54,165 nt of DNA from Chloroflexota bacterium (lineage in GTDB: Bacteria; Chloroflexota; Anaerolineae; Aggregatilineales; Phototrophicaceae). Position numbers and translations under genes: made by a program. The stretch's first letter is position 1, and every line of letters starts with the position of its first letter. Below are positions 1-10,614 of this stretch, in pieces. The notes under the pieces were generated by a model that saw only the letters and a program-made list of their open reading frames with translations, was not told where the DNA came from and ran no database searches. The DNA lies in contig JAPOWK010000096.1 in assembly GCA_026707665.1 (NCBI GenBank), forward strand, positions 1 to 54,165, read 5' to 3'.

Positions 1-49
1 AAGGCAAACATAAAGTTAGACTAAAATGTGCTTCTTGGCAAAGAAAACA

Positions 50-120
50 GGGGCGAGCCATTGGGTCGCCCGTCGTAGCGATAAGATGCGTTGTCGGGCG
101 ACTTGATAAGTCGCCCCTAC
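50..120. repeat. Family B palindromic repeat (GTAGGGGCGA type)
   Basis: About 71 bp holding two hairpins. The first is GGGCGA...TCGCCC at 51-71, and the second is a perfect GGGCGACTT-GAT-AAGTCGCCC at 96-116. The outer ends read GGGGCGA and TCGCCCCTAC. The same two-hairpin layout occurs at 21694-21768. It lies just upstream of pyrB, so it could shape the operon leader, but no attenuator or PyrR-type structure is evident. Confidence 0.75.
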
Positions 121-163
121 TCATGTCTTACTGGATGGGGATAGAAAGGACTGGGAGGTCTCA

Positions 164-1228
164 TTGGCAAGCGCAAGCGGCACTGAATCATCCATTAGCT
201 CCCACGCCCGTAACTACCAGCCGCCGCCCATCCAGGGCGACTTTTTGGGCAAGCACATCATTTCCGTCGACCAATTTCAACGGCGCGACCTCGATATCCT
301 TTTCAACGCCGCGACCTCCATCCGCAAACGCATTCGCACAAACGATCGCGGCTTGACCGAACTCTGCGCCGGCAAGGTGATGGCATCGCTGTTTTTCGAA
401 GCCAGCACCCGCACTGATATGTCCTTTCAGGCGGCGATGCGGCGCCTCGGGGGCGATGTGATCGCCGTCAGCAATGGCGTGCGCTTTTCCTCGATGTACA
501 AAGGCGAGAACCTGTCCGACACCATCCGCGCCACCGGCTGCTACTCAGACGTGATTGTGCTGCGCCACCCGGAAATCGGCTCGTCTTATGAAGCCGGCTA
601 CTATCTCGACTTGCTAAACGGGCGCATCGACAACCCGACGGTCGCCATCAGCGGCGGCGATGGCATCGGCGAGCACCCGACCCAGGCGCTGCTCGATATC
701 TTCACCATATTCGACCAAAAGAAGTCGCTTGACGGGTTGACGATCACCCTGGTCGGCGATCTCAAACACGGCCGCACGGTGCATTCACTGGCGAAACTCA
801 TCGCCTATTACGATGCGGCCGATGTAAGGCTTTGCCTGGTCGCGCCCGAGAGCCTGGCAATGCCAAGTGAAATCACTGATCTGGTGCAAGCGCATGGCAT
901 CTCTGTCCGCCAGACCGATGATCTCATGGACGTCATCGCCGAGACCGATGTCATCTATTGGACGCGGATTCAGGAAGAACGGTTCAACGACGCGGAAACA
1001 TACGAGCGTATCAAAGATCGCTTCATCATGACGCCCGATGTGCTGTCCTGGGCGCCAGCTGACGCCATCCTGATGCACCCCCTGCCGCGCAAACACGAAA
1101 TGGGCACACGCGAAGATCATGATATTCTCGACAGCGACAGGCGCTCGATCTATTTCGAGCAGATGGAGAATGGCATGTTTGTGCGCATGGCTTTGCTGGT
1201 CAAGGTGTTGCGCGGAGTATATGTTTGA
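164..1228 (+). CDS. pyrB: Aspartate carbamoyltransferase catalytic subunit
   Basis: Transfers the carbamoyl group from carbamoyl phosphate to aspartate, the committed step of pyrimidine synthesis, in the cytoplasm. The 354-residue product carries the phosphate-binding STRT loop (residues 81-84), the HPTQALLD motif (171-178), a DLKHGRTVHS segment (199-208) and HPLPR (305-309), in the order typical of the family. The start is a TTG preceded by GGGAGG at 153-158 with about 5 nt spacing. It is slightly longer than E. coli PyrB because of about 25 extra N-terminal residues. No regulatory subunit gene pyrI is present. It is the first gene of a pyrBCDEF operon and its stop overlaps the pyrC start. 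Confidence 0.96.
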   Translation: MASASGTESSISSHARNYQPPPIQGDFLGKHIISVDQFQRRDLDILFNAATSIRKRIRTNDRGLTELCAGKVMASLFFEASTRTDMSFQAAMRRLGGDVIAVSNGVRFSSMYKGENLSDTIRATGCYSDVIVLRHPEIGSSYEAGYYLDLLNGRIDNPTVAISGGDGIGEHPTQALLDIFTIFDQKKSLDGLTITLVGDLKHGRTVHSLAKLIAYYDAADVRLCLVAPESLAMPSEITDLVQAHGISVRQTDDLMDVIAETDVIYWTRIQEERFNDAETYERIKDRFIMTPDVLSWAPADAILMHPLPRKHEMGTREDHDILDSDRRSIYFEQMENGMFVRMALLVKVLRGVYV

Positions 1229-2304
1229 TGCCGCAAATCAAAATCCCCGGCATGATTGACCCGCATACCCATCTTCGTGATCTCGATTGGTCTCACAAAG
1301 CGACCTTCTCAACGGAGACGAAAGCGGCCATCGCCGGCGGCTATACCGCGGTTTTCGACATGCCCAATACCGCGCCCTCGACGATTGACGACGCCCGGCT
1401 TACCGAAAAGCTGGCGCGCATCGACAAAACGGCGCACTGCGATTGGGGGCTCTACTTTGGCGCTTCCCAAACCGATAACAGCGCCGAATATGAACGCATC
1501 GGCTCGCGCGTCTGCGGGCTAAAGATGTATAACAATGCCACCACCGGCGATCTCTTCATCGAATCCAGCGCCATGCGCGAGCGACACTATCGCGCCTGGA
1601 CCACCAACCGCTTGATCGCTGTGCATGCCGAAGGCGAGACCGTCGCCAACATCCTTGACCTGGTGCGGAAATACCGTCAGCCGACGCACTTCCTGCATAT
1701 CAGCAGCGAATTTGAAATCAAGCTGTTGACCGAAGCGAAGCAGGACGGGCTGCCGATAACCATTGGCGTCTGCCCGCATCACTTGTTTCTGTCCGAAGAT
1801 GACTTGCCGTCTTTGGGCGGCTTTGGACTGATGAAGCCTGAGCTCAAGCGCAAATCCGACCAGCGTGCGCTTTGGCGCGCCATTCGGCTGGGCGTTGTCG
1901 ATATCATCGAGTCCGATCACGCCCCGCATACCATCGCCGAAAAAGAAGCGGACCAGCCAGCTTATGGCGTTCCCGGGTTGGAGACGACTCTGCCCCTGAT
2001 GATGCAGGCGGTTAAAGACGGACGCCTGCCGCTGCAACGAGCCTGCGATATGGTCTCGCTCAATGTGCAGCGCATCTGGCGCATCTCCCCGCTGCCAAAG
2101 ACATATACCGTTGTGGACACCGATAATAGCTACCTCATTGAGGGGCGGAATCTTCTGGCCAAATGCGGCTGGTCGCCCTTTGAGGGCATGCGCGTCTGCG
2201 GTAAAGTGCTTGAAGTGTGGATACGCGGTCATCGAGTTTATGACGGAGAAAAAGTCTTGAGCGCGCCGGGCTTCGGACGCAATCTCTTCGGATTCGTCGC
2301 ATGA
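1228..2304 (+). CDS. pyrC: Dihydroorotase
   Basis: Zinc amidohydrolase that cyclises carbamoyl-aspartate to dihydroorotate. The N-terminal HTH metal ligands sit in IDPHTHLRD. GLKMY carries the lysine expected to be carboxylated and is reminiscent of the CAD-type dihydroorotase. HAEGE, HISSE, CPHH and the ESDHAPHT aspartate motif follow in order. The ATG at 1228 overlaps the pyrB stop (TGATG); a TTG at 1225 is possible but adds only one codon. At about 358 residues it is shorter than the roughly 425-residue bacterial type I enzymes. It is translationally coupled to pyrB and pyrD. Confidence 0.93.
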   Translation: MPQIKIPGMIDPHTHLRDLDWSHKATFSTETKAAIAGGYTAVFDMPNTAPSTIDDARLTEKLARIDKTAHCDWGLYFGASQTDNSAEYERIGSRVCGLKMYNNATTGDLFIESSAMRERHYRAWTTNRLIAVHAEGETVANILDLVRKYRQPTHFLHISSEFEIKLLTEAKQDGLPITIGVCPHHLFLSEDDLPSLGGFGLMKPELKRKSDQRALWRAIRLGVVDIIESDHAPHTIAEKEADQPAYGVPGLETTLPLMMQAVKDGRLPLQRACDMVSLNVQRIWRISPLPKTYTVVDTDNSYLIEGRNLLAKCGWSPFEGMRVCGKVLEVWIRGHRVYDGEKVLSAPGFGRNLFGFVA

Positions 2305-3479
2305 ACTCGCTCATCAAATTGGCGCTGCTGCGAATCTTAAACGCCGCCTATCACTGGCTCATTCGCCCGGTTGTATTTCGTCTTTCCGCACAGAACGCGC
2401 ACAATCAAGCCATCCGTCTGCTCCGCGCGCTCGACGGCCTGCCGCTTGCCGCCGAGATGGCCTCCGCGCTTCACCGCTTTACATTCAGCGACACTTCGAC
2501 CGCAGTGGGTGGCGCGCGCCTGTCACAGCGCCTGATTTTGGCAGCGGGCTTGGTCAAAGGCGACGGCTTCGCCGACGAGGAGCAGGCCCTGCGCGCGGTC
2601 AGCCAAGAACGCAATATCATGCCCGGCTGGCGCATCGTGCCGGCGCTGGCGGGAGCGGTGGAACTCGGCTCTTTCACGCGATTTCCGCGGCTGGGCAACC
2701 CGGGCATGGTCGTCTGGCGGAATGCAGCGACGCAGTCGACGCAGAACCGCGTCGGCTTGCGCAATCCTGGCGCCCATGCTGCCGCCCGCTTCCTGGGCGA
2801 GCGCCGCCGCCAGCTCCCAAAGGAATATGGTATCAACATCGCCGTCTCGCCCGGCGTCGAGGACATCCACGAGCAGACGAGACATATCGCCGAATCGGTC
2901 GCGTTCTTCCTCGATGCCGGCGTCCATCCGACCTGGTTCACGCTCAACCTCAGTTGCCCGAACACCGAAGATGACCCGCAGGGACATCAGTTGGGGGCGG
3001 AGACCAGGCAGCTTTGCGGCGCTGTCCTTGAAGGCCTGCGCGCGCGCCAACTCCATATTCCGCTTTGGGTCAAGATCAGCCCTGGCTTAGCCAACGAGCA
3101 GTATCGTGCATTGATGCGCCTATTTGACGAAGTCGGCGTCGAAGCTGTCATCGCGACCAACACGTTGGCGCAGCCCGCTCCGGACAACAGCGCCATCCAA
3201 GCGGGCGTCGGCGGCGGCGAACTTTTGCCGGCTGCCCTCGACGCTGTGCGCCAGCTGCTCGCCGAGAAACAGCGTCATGGTTACGCCGTCGATGTGATTG
3301 CTTGCGGCGGCATCATTGACGGCGCCAGCCTGCGCAAATATGAAGGGCTGGGCGTCAAAGCCGGTCAGTATTGGTCGGCTCTCGTCTATCGCGGACCTTT
3401 CGCCGCCGCTATTATCGAAAGCGAGCTCGCTGAGCATGACTACGAATTCGAAACGGTCAAGCGCGAAAGCCTTGCTTGA
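2301..3479 (+). CDS. pyrD: Dihydroorotate dehydrogenase (class 2-like architecture)
   Basis: FMN flavoprotein oxidising dihydroorotate to orotate. The 392-residue length, an N-terminal hydrophobic helical extension (about residues 1-45) and the absence of a pyrK partner suggest a membrane-associated, quinone-linked class 2 enzyme. The active-site loop, however, reads NLSCPNTEDD with Cys219 where class 2 enzymes normally have Ser in NISSPNT; Cys is the class 1 base. The core is divergent: VIATNT and ACGGI are recognisable, but the N-terminal substrate region differs from E. coli PyrD. The ATG overlaps the pyrC stop by 4 nt. Family assignment is firm; class and electron acceptor are inference. 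Confidence 0.88.
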   Translation: MNSLIKLALLRILNAAYHWLIRPVVFRLSAQNAHNQAIRLLRALDGLPLAAEMASALHRFTFSDTSTAVGGARLSQRLILAAGLVKGDGFADEEQALRAVSQERNIMPGWRIVPALAGAVELGSFTRFPRLGNPGMVVWRNAATQSTQNRVGLRNPGAHAAARFLGERRRQLPKEYGINIAVSPGVEDIHEQTRHIAESVAFFLDAGVHPTWFTLNLSCPNTEDDPQGHQLGAETRQLCGAVLEGLRARQLHIPLWVKISPGLANEQYRALMRLFDEVGVEAVIATNTLAQPAPDNSAIQAGVGGGELLPAALDAVRQLLAEKQRHGYAVDVIACGGIIDGASLRKYEGLGVKAGQYWSALVYRGPFAAAIIESELAEHDYEFETVKRESLA

Positions 3480-4077
3480 TATCGGCGCGATTGGCTTCTC
3501 GCCCGATGCGCCCATCACATTCAAATCCGGCATACGGTCGCCTGTCTATGTCGATAATCGCCGGTTGATTTATCATCCCGCCACCTGGCACGTCATCATC
3601 GAGGGATTCCAATCCTTGATCGAAACTCGACAGCTGCCATTCGACACCATTGCCGGTGTCGCCGTGGGCGGCGTACCGCATAGTTCGGTGCTCGCCTACA
3701 TTATGAGCCGGCCCTCCGTATTCATTCGCAAGCAGACCAAGGGGCACGGCATGGGCAATCGCGTCGAGGGCGGCGCAGTTGCCGGGCGCCGCGTTCTGCT
3801 GGTGGAAGATCTGATCACCACTGGCGGCAGCAGCCTGTCGGCGGTCGACGCCCTGCGCGCAGCCGGCGCTATTGTGACCGACGCCCTGGCGATCATCAGC
3901 TACGGCTTCGACGAGGCTCGGGCCGCCTTTGCCGCTGCCAATGTCGCCTTGCATACCTTGACCGATTTCGAAACCCTTCTCCAGCTGGCGGATGGCGATC
4001 AATTGCTGAACCGGCAGCAGGTCACACTGATAAGGCGCTGGTTCGCGGATCCCTACGCCTGGTCCACCCAAGACTGA
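3436..4077 (+). CDS. pyrE: Orotate phosphoribosyltransferase
   Basis: Makes OMP from orotate and PRPP. The PRPP-binding signature is VEDLITTGGS, and the flexible catalytic loop contains RKQTKGHGMGN, both standard for PyrE. I placed the start at the ATG at 3436 (MTTNSKRSS), giving 213 residues, the usual family length. Longer in-frame starts would run through the pyrD coding region. This still overlaps the pyrD 3' end by 44 nt. Its stop overlaps the pyrF ATG by 1 nt (TGATG), so pyrE and pyrF are coupled. Confidence 0.93.
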   Translation: MTTNSKRSSAKALLDIGAIGFSPDAPITFKSGIRSPVYVDNRRLIYHPATWHVIIEGFQSLIETRQLPFDTIAGVAVGGVPHSSVLAYIMSRPSVFIRKQTKGHGMGNRVEGGAVAGRRVLLVEDLITTGGSSLSAVDALRAAGAIVTDALAIISYGFDEARAAFAAANVALHTLTDFETLLQLADGDQLLNRQQVTLIRRWFADPYAWSTQD

Positions 4078-4874
4078 TGAATGCCAGCGACAAATACAAT
4101 GCCCGCGTAGAGGCCGTCGATTCCCTCCTCTGCGTCGGCTTGGACAGCGATATCGGCAAGCTGCCGGCCGCCTACCGCAAAGATGACGCGCCCCAGTTGG
4201 CATTCAACCGCCATATCATCGACGCGACCGCCGAATGCGCCGCAGCTTTCAAGTTCAACATGGCCTTTTATGAAGCGAACGGCGCCGCTGGCTGGCGACA
4301 ATTGGCGCAATCAGTCGCATACCTGCGGCAGCGCCATCCCGATATCTTGATTATCAGCGATGCCAAACGCGCCGACATCGGCAATACCAGCAGCGCGTAC
4401 GCCTGCGCGATCTTCGACCAGCTCGGCTTTGACGCCGTCACGCTCAATCCTTACCTCGGTCGCGACGCGCTCCAGCCTTTTCTCGATTATGCCGACAAGG
4501 CTTGCATCATCCTTTGTCGAACATCGAATCCCGGCTCTGCCGAATTTCAGAATCTGCAGGTGAATTCCAAGCCCTTGTGGCAACTCGTTGCCGAAAAGAC
4601 GGCAACCGAGTGGAGCGCAAATGGCAACTGCATGCTGGTCGCCTCGGGGACGAATCCGGCGAAAATGGCGCAGATTCGCAACATCGTCGGCGACATGACC
4701 CTGCTCGTTCCCGGAATCGGCGCTCAAGGCGGCGATCTGAAAGCCGTGGTCGAAGCCGGGCTGAATAGCGCTGGCCGTGGCTTAATCATCAATTCGTCGC
4801 GCGGCATCATCTTCGCCGATGATCCGGCGGGCGCGGCGTCCGGCATGCGCAGGGCGATCAACGCCCATCGCTAG
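4077..4874 (+). CDS. pyrF: Orotidine 5'-phosphate decarboxylase, long (type 2) form
   Basis: Final step of UMP synthesis, decarboxylating OMP. The 265-residue length and sequence fit the longer type 2 PyrF. LLCVGLDSD lies near the N-terminus, the catalytic DAKRADIGNT contains the Lys and Asp of the active site (the more usual form is DAKRGDI), and VPGIGAQGGD is the phosphate-binding segment. The ATG overlaps the pyrE stop. It completes the operon, so pyrB to pyrF supply every step from carbamoyl phosphate to UMP; carAB is not in the window. Confidence 0.93.
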   Translation: MNASDKYNARVEAVDSLLCVGLDSDIGKLPAAYRKDDAPQLAFNRHIIDATAECAAAFKFNMAFYEANGAAGWRQLAQSVAYLRQRHPDILIISDAKRADIGNTSSAYACAIFDQLGFDAVTLNPYLGRDALQPFLDYADKACIILCRTSNPGSAEFQNLQVNSKPLWQLVAEKTATEWSANGNCMLVASGTNPAKMAQIRNIVGDMTLLVPGIGAQGGDLKAVVEAGLNSAGRGLIINSSRGIIFADDPAGAASGMRRAINAHR

Positions 4875-4964
4875 CCTGCGCCGGGGCTGACCGCGATGAT
4901 TCTGCGTTCTTTCCTTGCTCGTGGCCGTACATTCTCGTTGGAGCCTTGTGCAGATGGAAGTCAA

Positions 4965-5453
4965 ATGACAGTGTCGCCAATGGAACCGCCAGCGAAGACC
5001 CGCGTCTTCCAGAAATCGAGCGTCATTAAGACCACGCTCGCGGAAATCAAACGCTTTCACGAAGCGCCGCGCGCACTAGCCAGTCTGACGCCGCCGCCGA
5101 TCCGCATGCAGGTTCATCGCGACGAGCGCCGCTCGCTGACCGAAGGGGAAATTGAATTCACGCTCGCTTTTGGTCCCATCCCGATCCGCTGGACCGCGCG
5201 CCATCAGCCCGGACCTACACCCGACTCCTTCGCCGACCTGCAGCTGCGGGGACCGCTGGCTTATTGGCGCCACGAACATATCTTCGCTGAAGTCGCTGGC
5301 GGGGTTGCGCTAACCGATCGCATCACGCTGGCGCATCGCGCCGGATTCATCGGTCTGCTCACGCGGCTTGCCTTCGACGGTCCGCCCTTGCGCCTGCTTT
5401 TCGCCTATCGTCACTGGCGCACGCGGCGGGCGCTGCAATCGAGCGCTGGCTAG
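4965..5453 (+). CDS. SRPBCC (START/Bet v1-like) family protein
   Basis: A 162-residue protein resembling the polyketide-cyclase/dehydrase branch of the SRPBCC ligand-binding fold. It opens with FQKSSVI, has the characteristic FHEAPRALASLTPPP segment, then alternating beta strands with RWTARH and FADLQLRGPLAYWRHEH, and a long C-terminal helix. The ATG at 4965 is preceded by GGAAG; upstream in-frame starts lack a site. The ligand is unknown. It follows the pyr operon by 90 nt and precedes an FAD oxidoreductase of the carotenoid type, so a hydrophobic ligand is plausible but unproven. Confidence 0.7.
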   Translation: MTVSPMEPPAKTRVFQKSSVIKTTLAEIKRFHEAPRALASLTPPPIRMQVHRDERRSLTEGEIEFTLAFGPIPIRWTARHQPGPTPDSFADLQLRGPLAYWRHEHIFAEVAGGVALTDRITLAHRAGFIGLLTRLAFDGPPLRLLFAYRHWRTRRALQSSAG

Positions 5454-5612
5454 CTGGACCATTTGCCAAGCGCAACCTGTTGCTGTATCTTAATTCCACC
5501 TGAGAGTACGCGGTTTCAGCCGCAACTGAGACGATGAACACGGCATTTGCTTCGGTGGCGCCTCATAGCGCGCGTCCAAGGCCCAGCAATGTGCTGGATG
5601 AAGGTCGCCGCC

Positions 5613-7082
5613 ATGCCTAAGACCGTCATTGTCATCGGCGCTGGCATCGGCGGCTTGGCGGCTGCGATTCGGCTGGCGCAGGCCGGCTATGATGTCACGG
5701 TCTTGGAGAAGAATCCGCAGGTCGGCGGGGTCGTCAGCGCTTATCATGCCGGCGGATGCAGCTGGACGATCGGTCCGCCGGCTTTTAGCGCCAGGCGCCA
5801 GATTGAAGAGCTATTTCACGATCTTGGTCGAGGCGCCGAAGACTACCTGCAGTGGCTTGCGATCGATCCACAGACGCGGTTTTTCTTTCCCGATGGCGTC
5901 GTCTTCAATAGCTACCGGGACTGGACGAAGACCGCGGCCGAGATCGCCCGGATTGAGCCGGCCGATGTATCAGGATACTTGCGATTTCTTGCCTTCGCCG
6001 CTCGCATCCATAGGCAGAGGCGCTTTGGCTTCGGCAAGAGCGAAACCGCGGCCGCCTCGCTATTTGCAAGCTGGCTGCGCGCTGGACCGTTTCATAGCGC
6101 CTTCGGCGCCATCAGCCGATTTGTGCGCTCGGATAAACTTGTACGCATTCTCGCCCACTATGCCAGCCAGAACGGCGGCAGCCCCTACGCCATCCCGGCG
6201 ACGGCCAACGAACTGACCCATGCCATTCTAAACGACGGCTTGTGGCATCCGCGCGGTGGGCTCTCGGCGGTACCGCTGGCGCTGGCGCAACTGGCTCGCG
6301 ATGTCGATGTTAGCATCCGCCTGTCTTGCCCCGTCAGGCGGATTGAGATCAAGGGCAGTAGAGCAACCGGCGTTGCGCTGGTAAGGGATGGCGAATTCCT
6401 GCCTGCCGACGCGGTCGTCTCCAACATGGATCCGATCTCGACCGTACGCTACTTGCTGCCGGCGGAGGCGGTTCCCGCTCCGGCCATGCGGCGGCAGGCG
6501 CAGACGCCGATGTCCTGCTCCGCCTTTATCTTGCTTCTCGGTATCCGTGGCGCTTTCCCCCAACTTGCGCACCACAATGTCTTCTTCTCCGACGATTATC
6601 GCGCCGAATTCGACCAGATTTTCCGGCGCGCCGTCATGCCCGCTGACCCGACGATTACACTGAGCATCAGCTGTAAAACCGACCCGCTTCAGGCGCCGGT
6701 CAATCAAGAGAATTGGCTGATCCAGGTCAAAGCGCCCGCACTGTCGGAGAAGGTAGACTGGGCGACGCAGGGAGATATCGTTCGCGACCGCGTTCTGACG
6801 ATCCTGGCTCGGCGCTATGGCTTGCAGCTGCGCGATCGGATTCGCCTTGAGAAGCGCCTCACGCCGGCCGACCTGAGTCAAATGTCGGGCTCCTGGCGCG
6901 GCGCCTTACACGGGGAATTGCCACATGGTCGTTACGCGGCGCTGGCGCGGCCACAGATTCGCAGTCGCCATGTACAAAATCTGTATCAGGTCGGCGGCGC
7001 GGTGGTACCCGGAGGCGATCTGTCCCAAGCGCTGCTTTCAGCCAAGGCGGCCGCGGCCTTGCTGCGTCAAGACTTGCGCTAG
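5613..7082 (+). CDS. Phytoene desaturase-family FAD oxidoreductase (CrtI/CrtN/CrtISO-like)
   Basis: Amine-oxidase/phytoene desaturase fold of about 489 residues. The N-terminal dinucleotide-binding motif reads VIVIGAGIGGLAAA followed by VLEKNPQVGG. The C-terminal family signature is QVGGAVVPGGDLSQALLSAK. The ATG at 5613 has GATGAAGG at 5598-5605; an in-frame ATG at 5598 would add five residues. No crtB, crtE or other carotenoid gene is adjacent, so desaturase, isomerase and saturase roles cannot be separated. It ends 8 nt from the convergent maoC gene, leaving no room for a separate terminator. Confidence 0.8.
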   Translation: MPKTVIVIGAGIGGLAAAIRLAQAGYDVTVLEKNPQVGGVVSAYHAGGCSWTIGPPAFSARRQIEELFHDLGRGAEDYLQWLAIDPQTRFFFPDGVVFNSYRDWTKTAAEIARIEPADVSGYLRFLAFAARIHRQRRFGFGKSETAAASLFASWLRAGPFHSAFGAISRFVRSDKLVRILAHYASQNGGSPYAIPATANELTHAILNDGLWHPRGGLSAVPLALAQLARDVDVSIRLSCPVRRIEIKGSRATGVALVRDGEFLPADAVVSNMDPISTVRYLLPAEAVPAPAMRRQAQTPMSCSAFILLLGIRGAFPQLAHHNVFFSDDYRAEFDQIFRRAVMPADPTITLSISCKTDPLQAPVNQENWLIQVKAPALSEKVDWATQGDIVRDRVLTILARRYGLQLRDRIRLEKRLTPADLSQMSGSWRGALHGELPHGRYAALARPQIRSRHVQNLYQVGGAVVPGGDLSQALLSAKAAAALLRQDLR

Positions 7083-7090
7083 ACTCGGCA

Positions 7091-7555
7091 TCAGGGCTTC
7101 GACATCATCAAGAGTGACAAGCTACCCTTCTGCGCGACCGTGCCATCCTGCTTGACGATTCGGGTATCCAGCACGACGGCGCCGCCACCGAGCCGGCGCG
7201 CCGCTTTCGTCTCAGTCACTTTTAACTCGACGTGAATCGTATCGCCGATATACACCGGGCTGCTGAATTTCATGTCCAGACCACGAAAGCCCAGAACCGT
7301 GCGTTCCAGGATGCCCAGCTGGTAAGCTTGCCCGACGGCATAGCTCAGCGTTAACATGCCATGCGCCACCCGCTGCCCCATAAACGAGTCCTTTGCGTAT
7401 TCAGCGTCGGTGTGCATCGGGTTATAGTCGCCGGTCAAGGCGGCGAACTGCACCAGGTCCGCTTCGGTGATAGTGCGCCCGCGCGTACGCATCGTCGCGC
7501 CCACTTCAAATTCTTCGAAGTAGAGACCGCGCGGTCCATCCTGTTCCATTTTCAT
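7091..7555 (-). CDS. MaoC-family (R)-specific enoyl-CoA hydratase-like protein
   Basis: Single hot-dog fold of 154 residues. The catalytic hydratase 2 motif is visible as FAALTGDYNPMHTD, with the Asp/His pair expected for hydration of trans-2-enoyl-CoA, followed by GQRVAHGML. Length and sequence match PhaJ/MaoC stand-alone hydratases. Start is the ATG at 7555; a TTG lies one codon upstream. It is transcribed toward the desaturase-like gene. The physiological substrate is unknown: fatty-acid beta-oxidation, polyester supply or a branched-acid route are all possible. Confidence 0.85.
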   Translation of the reverse strand: MKMEQDGPRGLYFEEFEVGATMRTRGRTITEADLVQFAALTGDYNPMHTDAEYAKDSFMGQRVAHGMLTLSYAVGQAYQLGILERTVLGFRGLDMKFSSPVYIGDTIHVELKVTETKAARRLGGGAVVLDTRIVKQDGTVAQKGSLSLLMMSKP

Positions 7556-7601
7556 CAACAGACCTAATCTCGGGCGACCGGATAGACTTTGATGAATTTC
7601 A

Positions 7602-7733
7602 ACCCCATCCCCCGGCCCCTTCCCCAGCGAGCTAGGGAAGGGGAGTCCTCCCGCGTGATTTGAGTCACTTAAGCCCCTCCCTCTTTATGCGCCGCGTAGA
7701 CAATGGCGGTCGGGGAGGGGTTTGGGGCGGGGG
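7602..7733. repeat. Family A GC-rich inverted repeat, full-length copy
   Basis: About 132 bp. The left end is CCCCATCCCCCGGCCCCTTCCCC and the right end is GGGGAGGGGTTTGGGGCGGGGG, so the whole element can fold as one long inverted repeat with an inner CCCTTCCC/GGGAAGGG hairpin. The right half includes the shared block GCCGCGTAGACA. A near-identical copy lies at 34583-34715. It sits between hppA and maoC and contains no gene. Confidence 0.8.
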
Positions 7734-7806
7734 AAATAGTAGTTCTCCAACATATTTCGATAGGTAGCCGCTATACCTAGATGCGTCTCGCCGGGCTTGG
7801 CACATG

Positions 7807-9939
<2,133 letters not shown>

Positions 9940-10050
9940 ATTCAATTTCAATCTCCCCAGAGCACTATCTAGGCGTCCATGCGCATGACAATTTCCAAGC
10001 AAAGGATAGTAGCGCAGAACGCTATAAATGCAACGGTCTGGTTTCGAAGC

Positions 10051-10092
10051 CCTCACCCCCCGGCCCCCTCTCCCACAAGGGGAGAGGGGGAG
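10051..10092. repeat. Family A repeat, short hairpin form
   Basis: CCTCACCCCCCGGCCCCCTC begins the element. The core folds as CCCCCTCTCCC-ACAA-GGGGAGAGGGGG at about 10064-10090. It lies between divergent hppA and yraN and resembles the left half of the 132-bp element at 7602-7733. Confidence 0.7.
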
Positions 10093-10248
10093 ATAGAATA
10101 TGCGGAACGGATGAGAAGGTGGCAACTGTCGAGATTGCGACTGCGGATTCCATTTCAAGTTAAGGCGTTCTTTTAGCATTCAGTGCTGCGATTCGAATTG
10201 AGGGCCAGGCTCTTTCAAAGAAGGACCGTGCAATCATAAAGGGACACG

Positions 10249-10614
10249 ATGGCGAATACCAATCGAACTGGCGCGGCCGGCGAAAGAATCGCGCGCGACT
10301 ATCTGCGCGCCAAGGGTTACGCCATTGTCGAAAGCAACTGGTCAACCACGTTTGGCGAGCTGGATATCATCGCGAAGCGGGACGGGATTCTCGTCTTTGT
10401 TGAGGTGAAGACCCGCCGCGGCTCTAGCACCGAGAGCGCCCTGGAATCCGTCACCGCGGTCAAGCACGCGCGCACGCTGAAATCGGTCTATCAGTACTTG
10501 CACGACCACGACATTGACACGGAATCGGAGTGGCGCATGGATGTCATCGGCGTCGCTCTTGCCGCGAATGGACGGCCGCGAATCGACCATGTGGAGGACG
10601 CCTTTGACTGGTGA
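10249..10614 (+). CDS. yraN: YraN/UPF0102 family nuclease-fold protein
   Basis: A 121-residue UPF0102 protein with a PD-(D/E)XK-like core. GAAGERIARDYL is followed by GELDIIAKRDG and VFVEVKTRRG, giving the E/D...E-x-K arrangement of the fold. Biochemical role is not settled; it is often found near rnhB, rsmI or DNA-processing genes. Here it overlaps miaA by 11 nt, and a GGAGGA inside its last codons serves as the miaA ribosome binding site, so the two are co-translated. Confidence 0.87.
   Translation: MANTNRTGAAGERIARDYLRAKGYAIVESNWSTTFGELDIIAKRDGILVFVEVKTRRGSSTESALESVTAVKHARTLKSVYQYLHDHDIDTESEWRMDVIGVALAANGRPRIDHVEDAFDW

Noticed and set aside
1..163. Possible pyrimidine attenuator or PyrR-binding leader before pyrB
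   Set aside because: The hairpins belong to the dispersed family B repeat, no U-tract terminator follows and no pyrR gene is present.
9940..10179. 80-residue N-terminal extension of the membrane pyrophosphatase
   Set aside because: It runs through a family A repeat and non-conserved sequence; family members begin near MDMNTAV.
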